64,000 bases of DNA, taken from Stenotrophomonas africana (lineage in GTDB: Bacteria > Pseudomonadota > Gammaproteobacteria > Xanthomonadales > Xanthomonadaceae). The stretch spans positions 124,001-188,000 of the forward strand of contig NZ_JABEME010000001.1 in NCBI RefSeq assembly GCF_013004645.1. Reading direction: 5' to 3'. The position numbers were made by a program, and so were the translations under genes. The notes beneath the pieces were generated by a model. That model saw only the letters and a program-made list of their open reading frames with translations, had not been told where the DNA came from and did not search any database. This document shows positions 50,347 to 59,014 of this stretch, piece after piece; within the stretch, counting starts at the first letter, position 1, and every line of letters begins with the position of its first letter.

Positions 50347-51495
50347 TCAGCGGTTGCGCAGCGCGTGTACGGCCGGCGCCACCTGGGCCTGGCGGTCCAG
50401 CTCCAGGCCAACCTGGTCCAGCGCATCGGCCAGTGCAGCGGCATCATCGTCACGCAGGGTGGCATGGCCGACCTTGCGGCCCGCGCGCGCTTCCTTGCCG
50501 TAGTCATGCCAGTGGCCGCTGGCCTGGGCCAGTACCGGTGCCGGGTCGGGCATCGCGCCCAGCCAGTTCAGCATGCAGGCATGACCGAGCATGCGGGTGC
50601 TGCCCAGCGGCAGGCCCAGCACGGCACGCAGATGGTTCTCGAACTGCGAGGTCTCGCTGCCTTCGATGGTCCAGTGGCCGGAGTTGTGCACCCGCGGCGC
50701 CATCTCGTTGGCCAGCAGTTCGCCATCGCGGCAGAACAGCTCCAGCGCGAACACGCCGACGTACTGCAGATGCTCGGCGATGCGACGGGCATAGCCGATC
50801 GCGGCCTGCTGCTCGGCGTCGGACAGCACCGCCGGTGCCACGCTGGCAGACAGCACGCCGTCGACATGCCAGTTGCCTGTGACCGGCCAGGCCTCGAAAC
50901 TGCCATCGCGGCCGCGCACGGCGACCACGCTGACCTCGCGCTGGAAGGCAACGAAGCCCTCCAGGATCAGCCCGGTACGCTCGACCTGCGCACCCAGCGC
51001 ATCCCACGCGGCGTCGATGTCGGCCTCGCTGCGCAGGCGGAACTGGCCCTTGCCGTCGTAGCCAAGGCGGCGGGTCTTGAGGATGCACGGCAGGCCGAAC
51101 TCGACAGCCTTCGCAGCCAGCTCGTCACGGCTGCGGATGTCAGCGAAGGCCGGCAGCGGGATGCCCAGCTGCTGGAACAGGGCCTTCTCGCTCAACCGGT
51201 CCTGGGCCACCGCCAGCGCGGCCGGCGGCGGGTAGACCGGCACGCGGTCGGCCAGGAACTGGGCACTGTCGGCGGGCACGTTCTCGAAATCGAAGGTGAC
51301 CACGTCGACCTTGGCGGCGAAATCCGCCAGCGCCTGGCGGTCATCGAAGGCACCGACGGTGAGCGGCGCCAGCGGGCCGCTGCAGGCGTCGGCTGCCGGG
51401 TCGTACAGTTCGAAGCGCAATCCCAGCGGCGCACCGGCCAGAACCATCATGCGGGCGAGCTGGCCGCCGCCCAGGATGCCGACGGTCAGGCTCAT
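50347..51495 (-). CDS. purK: N5-carboxyaminoimidazole ribonucleotide synthase
   Basis: This 382-residue ATP-grasp enzyme carboxylates AIR to N5-CAIR in purine synthesis. It begins [13 protein letters not shown], and has the ATP-grasp parts [52 protein letters not shown] and HNSGHWTIE. It overlaps purE as ATGA, the standard purE-purK pair. Confidence 0.96.
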   Translation of the reverse strand: MSLTVGILGGGQLARMMVLAGAPLGLRFELYDPAADACSGPLAPLTVGAFDDRQALADFAAKVDVVTFDFENVPADSAQFLADRVPVYPPPAALAVAQDRLSEKALFQQLGIPLPAFADIRSRDELAAKAVEFGLPCILKTRRLGYDGKGQFRLRSEADIDAAWDALGAQVERTGLILEGFVAFQREVSVVAVRGRDGSFEAWPVTGNWHVDGVLSASVAPAVLSDAEQQAAIGYARRIAEHLQYVGVFALELFCRDGELLANEMAPRVHNSGHWTIEGSETSQFENHLRAVLGLPLGSTRMLGHACMLNWLGAMPDPAPVLAQASGHWHDYGKEARAGRKVGHATLRDDDAAALADALDQVGLELDRQAQVAPAVHALRNR

Positions 51496-51995
51496 TGGCG
51501 CGGATCGTCGTGGGCCATCACGTCTTCGGTCTGGCGCGCACGGAAAGCGTCGAGCGCCTGGCCGATCGCCGGCTGGTCGCTGGCCAGCATCGCAGCGGCG
51601 AACAGCGCGGCGTTGGAGGCGCCGGCATTGCCGATGGCGAAGGTGGCAACCGGAATGCCGGCCGGCATCTGCACGATCGACAGCAGCGAATCCATGCCGT
51701 TGAGCGCCTTGGACTGCACCGGCACGCCCAGCACCGGCACGGCGGTCTTGGCGGCGATCATGCCCGGCAGATGCGCGGCTCCGCCCGCACCGGCGATGAT
51801 CGCGCGCAGGCCACGCGGGCCCGCCTGCTCGGCGTAACTGAACAACACATCCGGCGTCCGATGCGCGGACACCACCTTCACTTCGAACGGAACACCCAGG
51901 GCTTCAAGCTTCTGGGCGGCGTGCTGCATGGTTTCCCAGTCGGAACGGGAACCCATGACGATGCCGACAAGCGGCGCGATCGGGTTGGGGGTCAT
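51492..51995 (-). CDS. purE: N5-carboxyaminoimidazole ribonucleotide mutase
   Basis: This 167-residue enzyme moves the carboxyl group of N5-CAIR to give CAIR. Family motifs are [63 protein letters not shown] and [22 protein letters not shown] lies before the ATG. The intergenic 58 bases to the Trm112-like gene hold an AT-rich TAGAAT that may be its -10 box. Confidence 0.96.
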   Translation of the reverse strand: MTPNPIAPLVGIVMGSRSDWETMQHAAQKLEALGVPFEVKVVSAHRTPDVLFSYAEQAGPRGLRAIIAGAGGAAHLPGMIAAKTAVPVLGVPVQSKALNGMDSLLSIVQMPAGIPVATFAIGNAGASNAALFAAAMLASDQPAIGQALDAFRARQTEDVMAHDDPRQ

Positions 51996-52053
51996 TGGCC
52001 GTCACCTGCCTTAAAGACGTATTCTAGCCATCTTCCACGCAAGACGAAGAACC

Positions 52054-52323
52054 ATGGATCGCAAGCTGCTCGACCTGCTGGTGTCACCGGACACCCGCCA
52101 GCCCCTGTCCCTGCTGGATGGCAAGGGCCTGGAAGCCCTCAACAAGGCCATCTCCGCCGGCGCGGTGAACAAGGCCGATGGCAACCCGCTGGCGCAGCCG
52201 CTGCGCGAAGCGCTGGTCACCCGCGACCGCAAGCAGGTGTTCCGGGTTGACGACGGCATCCCGGTGCTGCTGGCCGAAGAAGCCATCCCCACCGCTCAGA
52301 TCGCCGACTTCCCGGCCGCATGA
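52054..52323 (+). CDS. Trm112/YcaR-family small protein without cysteines
   Basis: This is an 89-residue protein. The start MDRKLLDLLVSPDTRQPL and the end VFRVDDGIPVLLAEEA match the Trm112 family, but the usual CPxC of the zinc-binding form is SPDT here and there is no Cys at all. A longer central loop (about 25-55) replaces the second Cys pair. Trm112 proteins stabilise methyltransferases in eukaryotes and archaea; the bacterial role is unclear. It overlaps nadC by four bases. Confidence 0.8.
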   Translation: MDRKLLDLLVSPDTRQPLSLLDGKGLEALNKAISAGAVNKADGNPLAQPLREALVTRDRKQVFRVDDGIPVLLAEEAIPTAQIADFPAA

Positions 52324-53171
52324 GCACGCTGCCGACGCCGGATGCGGCCGTTGTCGCCGCCGATGTCGCGCGTGCGCTGGCCGAGGACCTGGGCAGCGGT
52401 GACGTCACCGCCGCTCTGTTGCCCGACCAGGCCGACAGCGCTTACCTGCTGTGCAAGCAGGACGGGGTGATTGCCGGCCGCCCCTGGTTCGATGCCACCC
52501 ACCGCGCACTCGACCCGGACGTGCGTATCGAATGGCAGGTTTCCGAAGGCGACGCCGTCACCGCAGGCACCGTGCTGGCCCTGCTGCACGGGCGCAGCCG
52601 CAGCCTGGTCAGCGCCGAGCGCACTTCGCTGAACTTCCTGCAGACGCTGTCCGGCACTGCCACCACCACGGCCCGCTACGTGGCTGCTGTGGCCGGCACC
52701 GGCACGCGCATCCTCGATACCCGCAAGACCCTGCCCGGCCTGCGCCTGGCGCAGAAGTACGCCGTGCGCTGCGGCGGCGGCGAGAACCACCGCTTCGGCC
52801 TGTACGACACGGTGATGCTGAAGGAAAACCACATCCGTGCCGCCGGTTCGCTGGCTGCGGCGGTGGCTGCCGCGCGTCGGCAATGGCCCGCGCTGCCGCT
52901 GGTGGTCGAGGTGGAGGACCTGGCGCAGCTGCGCCAGGCGCTGGAAGCCGGTTGCGAACGCATTCTGCTGGATGACTTCAGCCCGGACCTGCGCCGTGAG
53001 GCGGTGCGTATCACGGCGGGCCGCATTCCCCTGGAAGTCTCCGGCAGCGTGGGCCTGGGCGGCCTGCGCTCGATCGCCGAGGATGGCGTCGACTGCATCT
53101 CCATCGGCGGCCTGACCAAGCATGTGCAGGCCATCGATCTGTCGCTGAAACTGGGCCCGCCGCCGGGTTGA
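52320..53171 (+). CDS. nadC: Quinolinate phosphoribosyltransferase
   Basis: This 283-residue enzyme converts quinolinate and PRPP to nicotinate mononucleotide in NAD synthesis. It shows LAEDLGSGDVTAALLP, the RTSLNFLQTLSGTATTTARY stretch, ILDTRKTLPGLRLAQKYAVR, CGGGENHRFGLYDTVMLKEN and, at the C-terminus, EVSGSVGLGGLRSIAEDGVD. Length is typical. nadA and nadB are not in this window. Confidence 0.96.
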   Translation: MSTLPTPDAAVVAADVARALAEDLGSGDVTAALLPDQADSAYLLCKQDGVIAGRPWFDATHRALDPDVRIEWQVSEGDAVTAGTVLALLHGRSRSLVSAERTSLNFLQTLSGTATTTARYVAAVAGTGTRILDTRKTLPGLRLAQKYAVRCGGGENHRFGLYDTVMLKENHIRAAGSLAAAVAAARRQWPALPLVVEVEDLAQLRQALEAGCERILLDDFSPDLRREAVRITAGRIPLEVSGSVGLGGLRSIAEDGVDCISIGGLTKHVQAIDLSLKLGPPPG

Positions 53172-53184
53172 GGCCGGCAGGACT

Positions 53185-53277
53185 TGTAGAGCCGAGCCTC
53201 CGCTCGGCTGCTTATCGATGTGCGGCGCGCCCTGCACGCGCTTCGCGCGATGAGCCGGGCATGGGCCCGGCTCTACA
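53185..53277. repeat. Pair of GTAG palindromic elements
   Basis: One unit begins TGTAGAGCCGAGCC (53185-53211) and an inverted unit ends GGGCCCGGCTCTACA (53252-53277). The two GTAG ends face outward, as in the dimeric form of these elements, in the gap after nadC. Confidence 0.75.
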
Positions 53278-53341
53278 CGCCTTCACGGCTCGGCTACGGC
53301 CGCCTCTGCGACGCTGCGGGCACCCCCCACAGGAGCCGCGC

Positions 53342-54343
53342 ATGCGCCGGATGCTCTTGCCTGCCTGCCTGCTGCTGGCCGCGGCCCCCTTGTCCGCAGC
53401 GGCGGCCGAAGCCTGCGATGTGCCACCACGTTTCGGCCTGAGCCCATTGGCGGTGGCCATCCGCAATACCGCCTGCAACGAGCACCGGCTGTGGTTCCGG
53501 CCCTTCATTGATCGTGATGGCCGCGCCGCCAGCCTCAGTCTCACCGAGGCCGAAAGCGATCACCTGGCCGACAACGGGCTGATCGCCTGGCAGCGCGTGG
53601 CCGGCTACTGGCGCAACAGCGGCACGCTCAACGCCATGGGCAGCATCGCCGGCGCCAGCAGCTGCCTGGCACCGCTGGGCACGCGCTATACCGACAGTGA
53701 CTGCCGCGCGTTCCTGGTCGACAACCCGTGGTCGGCCGCCTTCATTTCCTGGGTCATGGTGCGCGCCGGTGTGCCCGGCTTCAATACCTCGCCACGCCAC
53801 ATCGACTACATCCGTGCCGCGTACCAGGGCGGCCCCTCGGGCGTACCGTACCGGCTGGTCGATCCTGCGACCACAAAGCCCGCACCGGGTGATCTGCTGT
53901 GCTTCCTGCGCGACCGCAGCAGCACGCTCAGCTACAGCGGGTTGGTGCAGGCGCTGGGCAACGGCTCGGTGGGCCACTGGAAGTCACATTGCGAAGTGGT
54001 GGTGGCCGCAAATCTCGGGGGCGACCAGACCCTGTACCTGGTGGGCGGCAATGTGATGAACACGGTGGCGATGCGGTTGCTGCAGCTGGATCGTACGGGG
54101 CTGATCAAGCTGCCTCCGGCGCGCGAACGCAACAGCACCGGCATCGACCCCAGCTGCACGCCAGGCCGCGAGGACGAATGCAGCTTCAACCGCCAGGACT
54201 GGGCAGCGCTGCTGCAACTGACCGCCACATCACCGCTGGTGATGCCCTCCCCCACTGCGACGCCAATGCAGCCCGCGCCTGCGCCGCAACCGGTGGTCGT
54301 GCCCGCGCAACCGGTGTCCAGCGAACCGCAGCCGCGGCGGTGA
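53342..54343 (+). CDS. DUF2272-type exported protein
   Basis: This is a 333-residue exported protein. The start at 53342 has AGGAG six bases upstream and opens a signal peptide (LLPACLLLAAAPLSAAAAEA). The core VDNPWSAAFISWVMVRAGVP, then HIDYIRAAY, PGDLLCFLR and the SHCEVVV segment match DUF2272, a family with a NlpC/P60-like look. The C-terminal 40 residues are Pro/Ala rich. A cell-wall amidase role has been suggested for such folds, but the catalytic set is not certain here. Confidence 0.75.
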   Translation: MRRMLLPACLLLAAAPLSAAAAEACDVPPRFGLSPLAVAIRNTACNEHRLWFRPFIDRDGRAASLSLTEAESDHLADNGLIAWQRVAGYWRNSGTLNAMGSIAGASSCLAPLGTRYTDSDCRAFLVDNPWSAAFISWVMVRAGVPGFNTSPRHIDYIRAAYQGGPSGVPYRLVDPATTKPAPGDLLCFLRDRSSTLSYSGLVQALGNGSVGHWKSHCEVVVAANLGGDQTLYLVGGNVMNTVAMRLLQLDRTGLIKLPPARERNSTGIDPSCTPGREDECSFNRQDWAALLQLTATSPLVMPSPTATPMQPAPAPQPVVVPAQPVSSEPQPRR

Positions 54344-54410
54344 ATGCAGCGCTTGATCCAGCGCGCGTTCGCCGCCATCTTTGCGGGATCGACCTCTGAC
54401 GGCTGACGCC

Positions 54411-54761
54411 ATGCCCACCCTGCTGCTGTTGCTGATTGCCGGCGGAATCATCTATTTCTTCTGGAACGCGGCGCGTTCAGCCGCCGAGCGCGCGGTCGAG
54501 CTGGGGCGCAATGCCTGCCGCGCAGCCGACGTGCAATGGCTGGACCAGGCGGTGCACGCCACCGGCCTGCGCCTGTCGCGCGGCGAGGATGGCCAGCTCG
54601 GTTTCGAGCGCACCTTCAAGTTCGAGTATTCCTACGATGGCATCGATCGCCACGTGGGCCGCATGGTGCTGCGCGGCGACCAGCTGATCTCATTTACCGG
54701 CCCGGGCGCAGCGCGGATCAGCCAGATCCGCGCGGACGTGGACGATGCCGAGGATGTGTAA
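54411..54761 (+). CDS. DUF3301-type single-helix membrane protein
   Basis: This is a 116-residue protein with an N-terminal helix (TLLLLLIAGGIIYFFWNAA) and a cytoplasmic domain with RACRxADVQWLDQAVH-like spacing (RNACRAADVQWLDQAVH) and GFERTFKFEYSYDGIDRHVG, matching DUF3301. It is found alone in many gammaproteobacteria and its role is unknown. It follows the DUF2272-type gene by 67 bases. Confidence 0.75.
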   Translation: MPTLLLLLIAGGIIYFFWNAARSAAERAVELGRNACRAADVQWLDQAVHATGLRLSRGEDGQLGFERTFKFEYSYDGIDRHVGRMVLRGDQLISFTGPGAARISQIRADVDDAEDV

Positions 54762-54773
54762 GGACTGAAGGTG

Positions 54774-54792
54774 TGCCGACCAACGGTCGGCA
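54774..54792. repeat. TGCCGACC hairpin repeat
   Basis: TGCCGACCAACGGTCGGCA, flanked by GTG and CACAC. The same unit occurs at 58922-59013 and 63270-63360. Confidence 0.7.
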
Positions 54793-54832
54793 CCCACACA
54801 ATTCCGGCACCCACCGGTGAATCCTGCAAAGG

Positions 54833-54857
54833 AAAACGCCGCCCAGCGGGGCGGCGT
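54833..54857 (-). terminator. Intrinsic terminator of the bc1-ssp operon
   Basis: On the minus strand ACGCCGCCC and GGGCGGCGT are arms around CGCT, followed by TTTCC, right after the sspB stop. Confidence 0.7.
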
Positions 54858-54865
54858 CGGAGACA

Positions 54866-55318
54866 TTACTTGACCACGCGCAGGTTCGGGCGCCCCTTCG
54901 GCGGCGGACTGGCCGGCGGCGTATCGTCCGGCGGCGTGCCTTCCTCGTGCAGCAGCTCGTCGCTGGTCGGAGCGGTTTCGCTGCCCGGAATGTCATCCGG
55001 CAGCGCCATGCCCTGCCCGGTCTCGCGGGCGTAGACGGCCAGCACGGCGCTGATCGGCACCTGCACCGGATAGCTGGTACCGGAGAAGCGCGCCGAGAAG
55101 CTCACCATCTCGTTGTCGATCATCAGCCGCACGACAGCACGTTCGGCGATGTTGAGCACAACCCGGCCATCCTTGATCGCCGAAGGCGGCACCTGCACGC
55201 CGGGAACGCCGGCGTCGACCAGGATGTGCGGGGTCAGCTGGTTGTCGTTGATCCATTCCACCAGCGCCCGCAGCAGGTACGGGCGGTGGCTGGTCATGTG
55301 GAAGAAGTCTTCGGTCAT
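54866..55318 (-). CDS. sspB: Stringent starvation protein B, ClpXP adaptor
   Basis: This 150-residue adaptor delivers ssrA-tagged proteins to ClpXP. The conserved core is SHRPYLLRALVEWINDNQLT, HILVDAGVPGVQVP, VVLNIAERAVVRL, FSARFSGTSYPVQVPISAVL and IYARETGQGM-like VYARETGQGMAL. The tail ends in the basic NLRVVK motif that docks ClpX. The start may instead be the ATG at 55297; neither has a clear ribosome site. It follows sspA in the usual order. Confidence 0.94.
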   Translation of the reverse strand: MTEDFFHMTSHRPYLLRALVEWINDNQLTPHILVDAGVPGVQVPPSAIKDGRVVLNIAERAVVRLMIDNEMVSFSARFSGTSYPVQVPISAVLAVYARETGQGMALPDDIPGSETAPTSDELLHEEGTPPDDTPPASPPPKGRPNLRVVK

Positions 55319-55402
55319 GCGTGAAGTGTACGCGCCCGGCGCCCTGCCGGGGCGGATCGCCGGCACGCCGGTCGGCGTGCAGACGGGTAAGGTGAGGCAG
55401 GA

Positions 55403-56038
55403 TCAGCCCGGCAGATCGCGCAGCTTCTTTTCCTGGTCGGTCAGGCTGCGGACAAAGCCCGGATGGCGGAAGATGCGGTTGCCGTAGTCTTCAATGGCCT
55501 TGCCGTCCTTCGGCAGCGGCACATCCAGTGACTGCAGGCGCCAGATGATCGGCGCCATCGCGCAGTCGGCCAGGCTCATTTCCGGGTTGAGGAAGAACTT
55601 GCTGGCCTTGAACAGCGGCAGCGAGGCGGTCAGCAGTTCCTTCAGGCGCTTGCGGCCGGCCTCGGCCTGGGTCTTGTTGCCCAGCTGGATGGCCTGCACC
55701 TGCGGCACCCAGTCGTGCTCGATGCGCAGCATGGCCAGGCGGATGCGCGCACGCGAGAGCGGATCGACCGGCATCAGCGGCGGATGCGGGTAGCGCTCGT
55801 CGAGGTATTCGCTGACCACCGACGCGGCGTAAAGCACCAGTTCGCGTTCGACCAGGGTCGGCACCGAGTGGTACGGATTGAGGTCGATCAGGTCTTCAGG
55901 CGGGTTCTGTGGATCGACCGGAACGAAGTCGAAGGTCACACCCTTGGCCGCCAGGACCAGGCGTACACGGTGGCACAGTACATCGTCGTTCGAGGAAAAC
56001 AGCGTCAGTGTATTGCGCATGCGTACGCTCGCCGCCAT
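55403..56038 (-). CDS. sspA: Stringent starvation protein A, GST-like
   Basis: This is a 211-residue protein of glutathione transferase fold that binds RNA polymerase instead of acting as a transferase. The thioredoxin-like part has LFSSNDDVLCHRVRLVLAAK and NPYHSVPTLVERELVLYAAS; the helical part has SLADCAMAPIIWRL. The start at 56038 has GGGAG eight bases before it; a GTG at 56053 is the alternative. The petABC-sspA-sspB order is conserved. Confidence 0.93.
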   Translation of the reverse strand: MAASVRMRNTLTLFSSNDDVLCHRVRLVLAAKGVTFDFVPVDPQNPPEDLIDLNPYHSVPTLVERELVLYAASVVSEYLDERYPHPPLMPVDPLSRARIRLAMLRIEHDWVPQVQAIQLGNKTQAEAGRKRLKELLTASLPLFKASKFFLNPEMSLADCAMAPIIWRLQSLDVPLPKDGKAIEDYGNRIFRHPGFVRSLTDQEKKLRDLPG

Positions 56039-56172
56039 CAAAGGCTCTCCCACGACAGGAGACCGCCTGCCGCATCGGCGCCGCCGGCACCGTGCCGGCG
56101 ATCGACTCCTCCCCGAGTGTGCAACCGACCATCACAAAAGCCAATAGGCCCGTGCGATGGCCGGCGGCAGAT

Positions 56173-56922
56173 TCAGTGAACGTCCTTCCAGTATTCCTTC
56201 TTCAACAGATACAGCAGGAAGGTCAGCAGGGCCAGGAACAGGATCACCCACACGCCCAGTTGCTGGCGCTTGAGCGCGGCCGGTTCGCCTGCATATTCGA
56301 GGAAGTTGGTGATGTCACGCACTGCCTGGTCGTACTGTCCGGCATCGACGTTGCCTGGCGTTTCCAGGCGCAGGCCGGTCACCGGCGGATCCATGCCCGG
56401 CGCCTCCGGCTTGCCATGCACGGCATGCTGCAGGCCCTGCATTTCCCACAGCGGGTTGGGCATGGACGCGTTGGCGAACAGCGCGTTGTTCCAGCCCAGC
56501 GGCCGGCTGCTGTCCAGGTAGAACGACTTGAGGTAGGTGTAGACCCAGTCACTGCCGCGCACACGCGCAATCAGGCTGAGGTCCGGCGGCATCTTGCCGA
56601 ACCACTTCTCTGCGTTCTCCTTGGGCATCGCCACCGGGATCGGATCGCCGATCGCCGAGCCGGTGAAGTTGAGGTTGTTCATCACCTCCTCTTCGGTCAG
56701 GCCCAGATCCTGCGCCATACGCGAATAGCGCAGGTATTTCAGCGCGTGGCAGCCGGAGCAGTAGTTCATGTACAGCTGCGCGCCGCGCTGCAGCGAAGCG
56801 CGGTCGCCGAGGTCGTTGCCGGCCTGCAGCAGCTTGGTGCCGCCCTCGGCGGCGGAGGCCAGGAAACTGCCCAGCATCAGGGCGGCCGTCAGGGCCAGCC
56901 GGACCATCCAGCGTTCAGTCAT
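56173..56922 (-). CDS. petC: Cytochrome c1 of the bc1 complex
   Basis: This is a 249-residue protein with a signal peptide (LTAALMLGSFLASAAE), the haem-binding CSGCH (55-59), the Met ligand region (EAPGMDPPVTGLRLETPGNV) and a C-terminal anchor (VWVILFLALLTFLLYLLKK). It passes electrons from the Rieske protein to soluble or membrane cytochrome c. It overlaps petB by eight bases. Confidence 0.96.
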   Translation of the reverse strand: MTERWMVRLALTAALMLGSFLASAAEGGTKLLQAGNDLGDRASLQRGAQLYMNYCSGCHALKYLRYSRMAQDLGLTEEEVMNNLNFTGSAIGDPIPVAMPKENAEKWFGKMPPDLSLIARVRGSDWVYTYLKSFYLDSSRPLGWNNALFANASMPNPLWEMQGLQHAVHGKPEAPGMDPPVTGLRLETPGNVDAGQYDQAVRDITNFLEYAGEPAALKRQQLGVWVILFLALLTFLLYLLKKEYWKDVH

Positions 56923-58174
56923 GGGTGGTCACCCTTTCCGGTACCGGCTTGGTCCTGTCCAATCGTGTCCATAGCGGCATGGTGATGAAGAACGCGAAGT
57001 ACAGGAAGGTCAGCACCCGCCCGATGTAGGTCTCGTGCACGTCGGTGCCGGGGCCGGAACCGATCACGCCCAGCCACACGAAGCACACCGCCAGCACGCC
57101 CAGCATCACCTTCGAGATCCAGCCGCGGTAGCGCACCGATTTCACCTTCGCCTTGTCCAGCCACGGCACCAGGAACAGGATCGCGATGGCCGAGAACATC
57201 ACCAGCACGCCGCCCAGCTTGTTCGGTACCACGCGCAACATCGCGTAGTACGGCGTGTAGTACCAGACCGGCTTGATGTGTTCCGGGGTCACCAGACGGT
57301 TGGCCTCGGTGAAGTTGTCGTGCTCCAGGAACAGGCCGCCGAAACCCGGCGCGAAGAAGATGATGAAGGCGGCGATGATCAGCAGGAAGCCGGCGCCGAC
57401 ACCATCCTTGAGCGTGTAGTACGGGTGGAACGGAATGCCGTCGGCCGGTGCGTTCGGCGACCAGCGGTTGCCCTTGGGCCCCTTCTTGATCTCCACGCCG
57501 TCCGGGTTGTTCGACCCCACTTCATGCAGCGCACCCAGGTGCAGCACCACCAGCAACAGCAGCACCAGCGGCAGGGCGATGACGTGCAGTGCGAAGAAGC
57601 GGTTGAGCGTGGCATCACTGGGCAGGTAGTCGCCCATGATCCATTCGGTCAGGCCGTTGCCGATCACCGGTATCGCGCCGAACAGCGAGATGATCACCTT
57701 GGCGCCCCAGAACGACATCTGGCCCCACGGCAGCACGTAGCCCATGAAGGCTTCGGCCATCAACACCAGGTAGATCAGCATGCCCAGGATCCACACCAGC
57801 TCGCGCGGCTTCTGGTAGCTGCCGTACAGCAGGCCACGGAACATGTGCAGGTAGACCACGATGAAGAACAGCGAGGCACCGGTGGAGTGCATGTAGCGGA
57901 TCAGCCAGCCCCACTCCACATCACGCATGATGTATTCGATGGAGCCGAACGCCTCGGCGGCGTTGGTCTTGTAGTGCATCGTCAGGAAGATGCCGGTGAC
58001 GATCTGATTGACCAGCACCAGCAGCGCCAGCGAACCGAAGTAGTACCAGATGTTGAAGTTCTTCGGCGCGTAGTATTCGCTGACGTGCTTGCGGTAGACC
58101 GGCATCAGGCCGGGCGCGCGCGCGTTGACCCAGTCGGCCACGCCGCTGGCGGTACGGCTGAGGATATTGGCCAT
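56915..58174 (-). CDS. petB: Cytochrome b of the bc1 complex
   Basis: This is a 419-residue membrane protein with eight helices that holds two b haems and both quinone sites. MHSTGASLFFIVVYLHMFRG and NRFFALHVIALPLVLLLLVV carry the His pairs, and the Qo motif PEW appears as PEHIKPVWYYTPYYAMLR. It spans the usual single-chain length. Its ATG shares a base with the petA stop. Confidence 0.96.
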   Translation of the reverse strand: MANILSRTASGVADWVNARAPGLMPVYRKHVSEYYAPKNFNIWYYFGSLALLVLVNQIVTGIFLTMHYKTNAAEAFGSIEYIMRDVEWGWLIRYMHSTGASLFFIVVYLHMFRGLLYGSYQKPRELVWILGMLIYLVLMAEAFMGYVLPWGQMSFWGAKVIISLFGAIPVIGNGLTEWIMGDYLPSDATLNRFFALHVIALPLVLLLLVVLHLGALHEVGSNNPDGVEIKKGPKGNRWSPNAPADGIPFHPYYTLKDGVGAGFLLIIAAFIIFFAPGFGGLFLEHDNFTEANRLVTPEHIKPVWYYTPYYAMLRVVPNKLGGVLVMFSAIAILFLVPWLDKAKVKSVRYRGWISKVMLGVLAVCFVWLGVIGSGPGTDVHETYIGRVLTFLYFAFFITMPLWTRLDRTKPVPERVTTHD

Positions 58175-58794
58175 CAGGCAGCCCCCTGCGGATCGACACC
58201 GATGATGATGGTGTTGTCGTCCTGGTAGTGGTGCGCGGGCACCTTCAGGTTGATCGGTGCCGGCACGTCCTTGAAGACACGACCGGACATGTCGAAGCGC
58301 GACTTGTGGCAGGGGCAGAAGTAGCCGCCCTTCCACTGCGGGTCGTAGGGCTCAGGCCGGATCTCGGCGACCATTTCCGGCGAGCAGCCCAGGTGCGTGC
58401 ACAGGCCGACCAGCACGGAGATATCCGGCTTGATCGAGCGCAGCTCGGGGTTCTGCTTCAGCACGTACTCCGGCTGCTGGTCCTTCTCGCCGGACTCGGG
58501 GTCCTTGAGACGGCCGTCCAGCCCGTGCAGCGCATCGAGGATCGCCTTGGACCGTTTGACGATCCAGATAGGCTGGCCACGCCATTCCACGATCAGGCGT
58601 TGGCCTTCCTGCAGGGCGCTGATGTCGGCCACCACCGGTGCGCCGGCAAGCTTGGCGCGGGCACTGGGGTTCCAGGATTTGATGAAAGGAACTGCGGTGA
58701 ATCCGACGCCGACGGCGCCCACCACGGCTGTGGTGGCAGAAAGAAAACGCCGACGTCCGGTGTTGACTGGATCGTGTACCCCATCGTTGGCCAT
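58174..58794 (-). CDS. petA: Rieske iron-sulphur subunit of the bc1 complex
   Basis: This is a 206-residue subunit. A twin-arginine signal anchor (GRRRFLSATTAVVGAVGVGF) leads to the Rieske domain with CTHLGC and CPCHKSRF, which bind the 2Fe-2S cluster through two Cys and two His. It accepts electrons from ubiquinol at cytochrome b. It is the first gene of petABC-sspAB. Confidence 0.96.
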   Translation of the reverse strand: MANDGVHDPVNTGRRRFLSATTAVVGAVGVGFTAVPFIKSWNPSARAKLAGAPVVADISALQEGQRLIVEWRGQPIWIVKRSKAILDALHGLDGRLKDPESGEKDQQPEYVLKQNPELRSIKPDISVLVGLCTHLGCSPEMVAEIRPEPYDPQWKGGYFCPCHKSRFDMSGRVFKDVPAPINLKVPAHHYQDDNTIIIGVDPQGAA

Positions 58795-58875
58795 CCGGCA
58801 CTCCGATATTGATTAGGTAGCTTTAAGGCTGCCAGCGGATCCGGTGGGGGCCAGAGCCGCATTGAATCACGGTCG

Positions 58876-58905
58876 AGTGTAGCGGAACCGTCGCGCGCCA
58901 CACAA
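58876..58905 (-). promoter_or_regulatory. Candidate promoter of the petABC operon
   Basis: On the minus strand TTGTGT and TACACT are 18 bases apart, about 80 bases before petA. Confidence 0.45.
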
Positions 58906-58921
58906 CGCTCTTTGCAAGGAG

Positions 58922-59013
58922 TGCCGACTGACAGTCGGCGCCTACCAGTCCAAGGGCGTGCCGACCAACAGTCGGCACCTGACATTCAAGGGTGCGCCGA
59001 CCAAAGGTCGGCA
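58922..59013. repeat. Three TGCCGACC hairpin repeats
   Basis: Units at 58922-58940, 58959-58977 and about 58994-59013, each a 7-9 base stem around a short loop (TGCCGACCAACAGTCGGCA and variants). They fill the gap upstream of petA and directly after the transglycosylase stop. Confidence 0.75.
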
Positions 59014-59014
59014 C

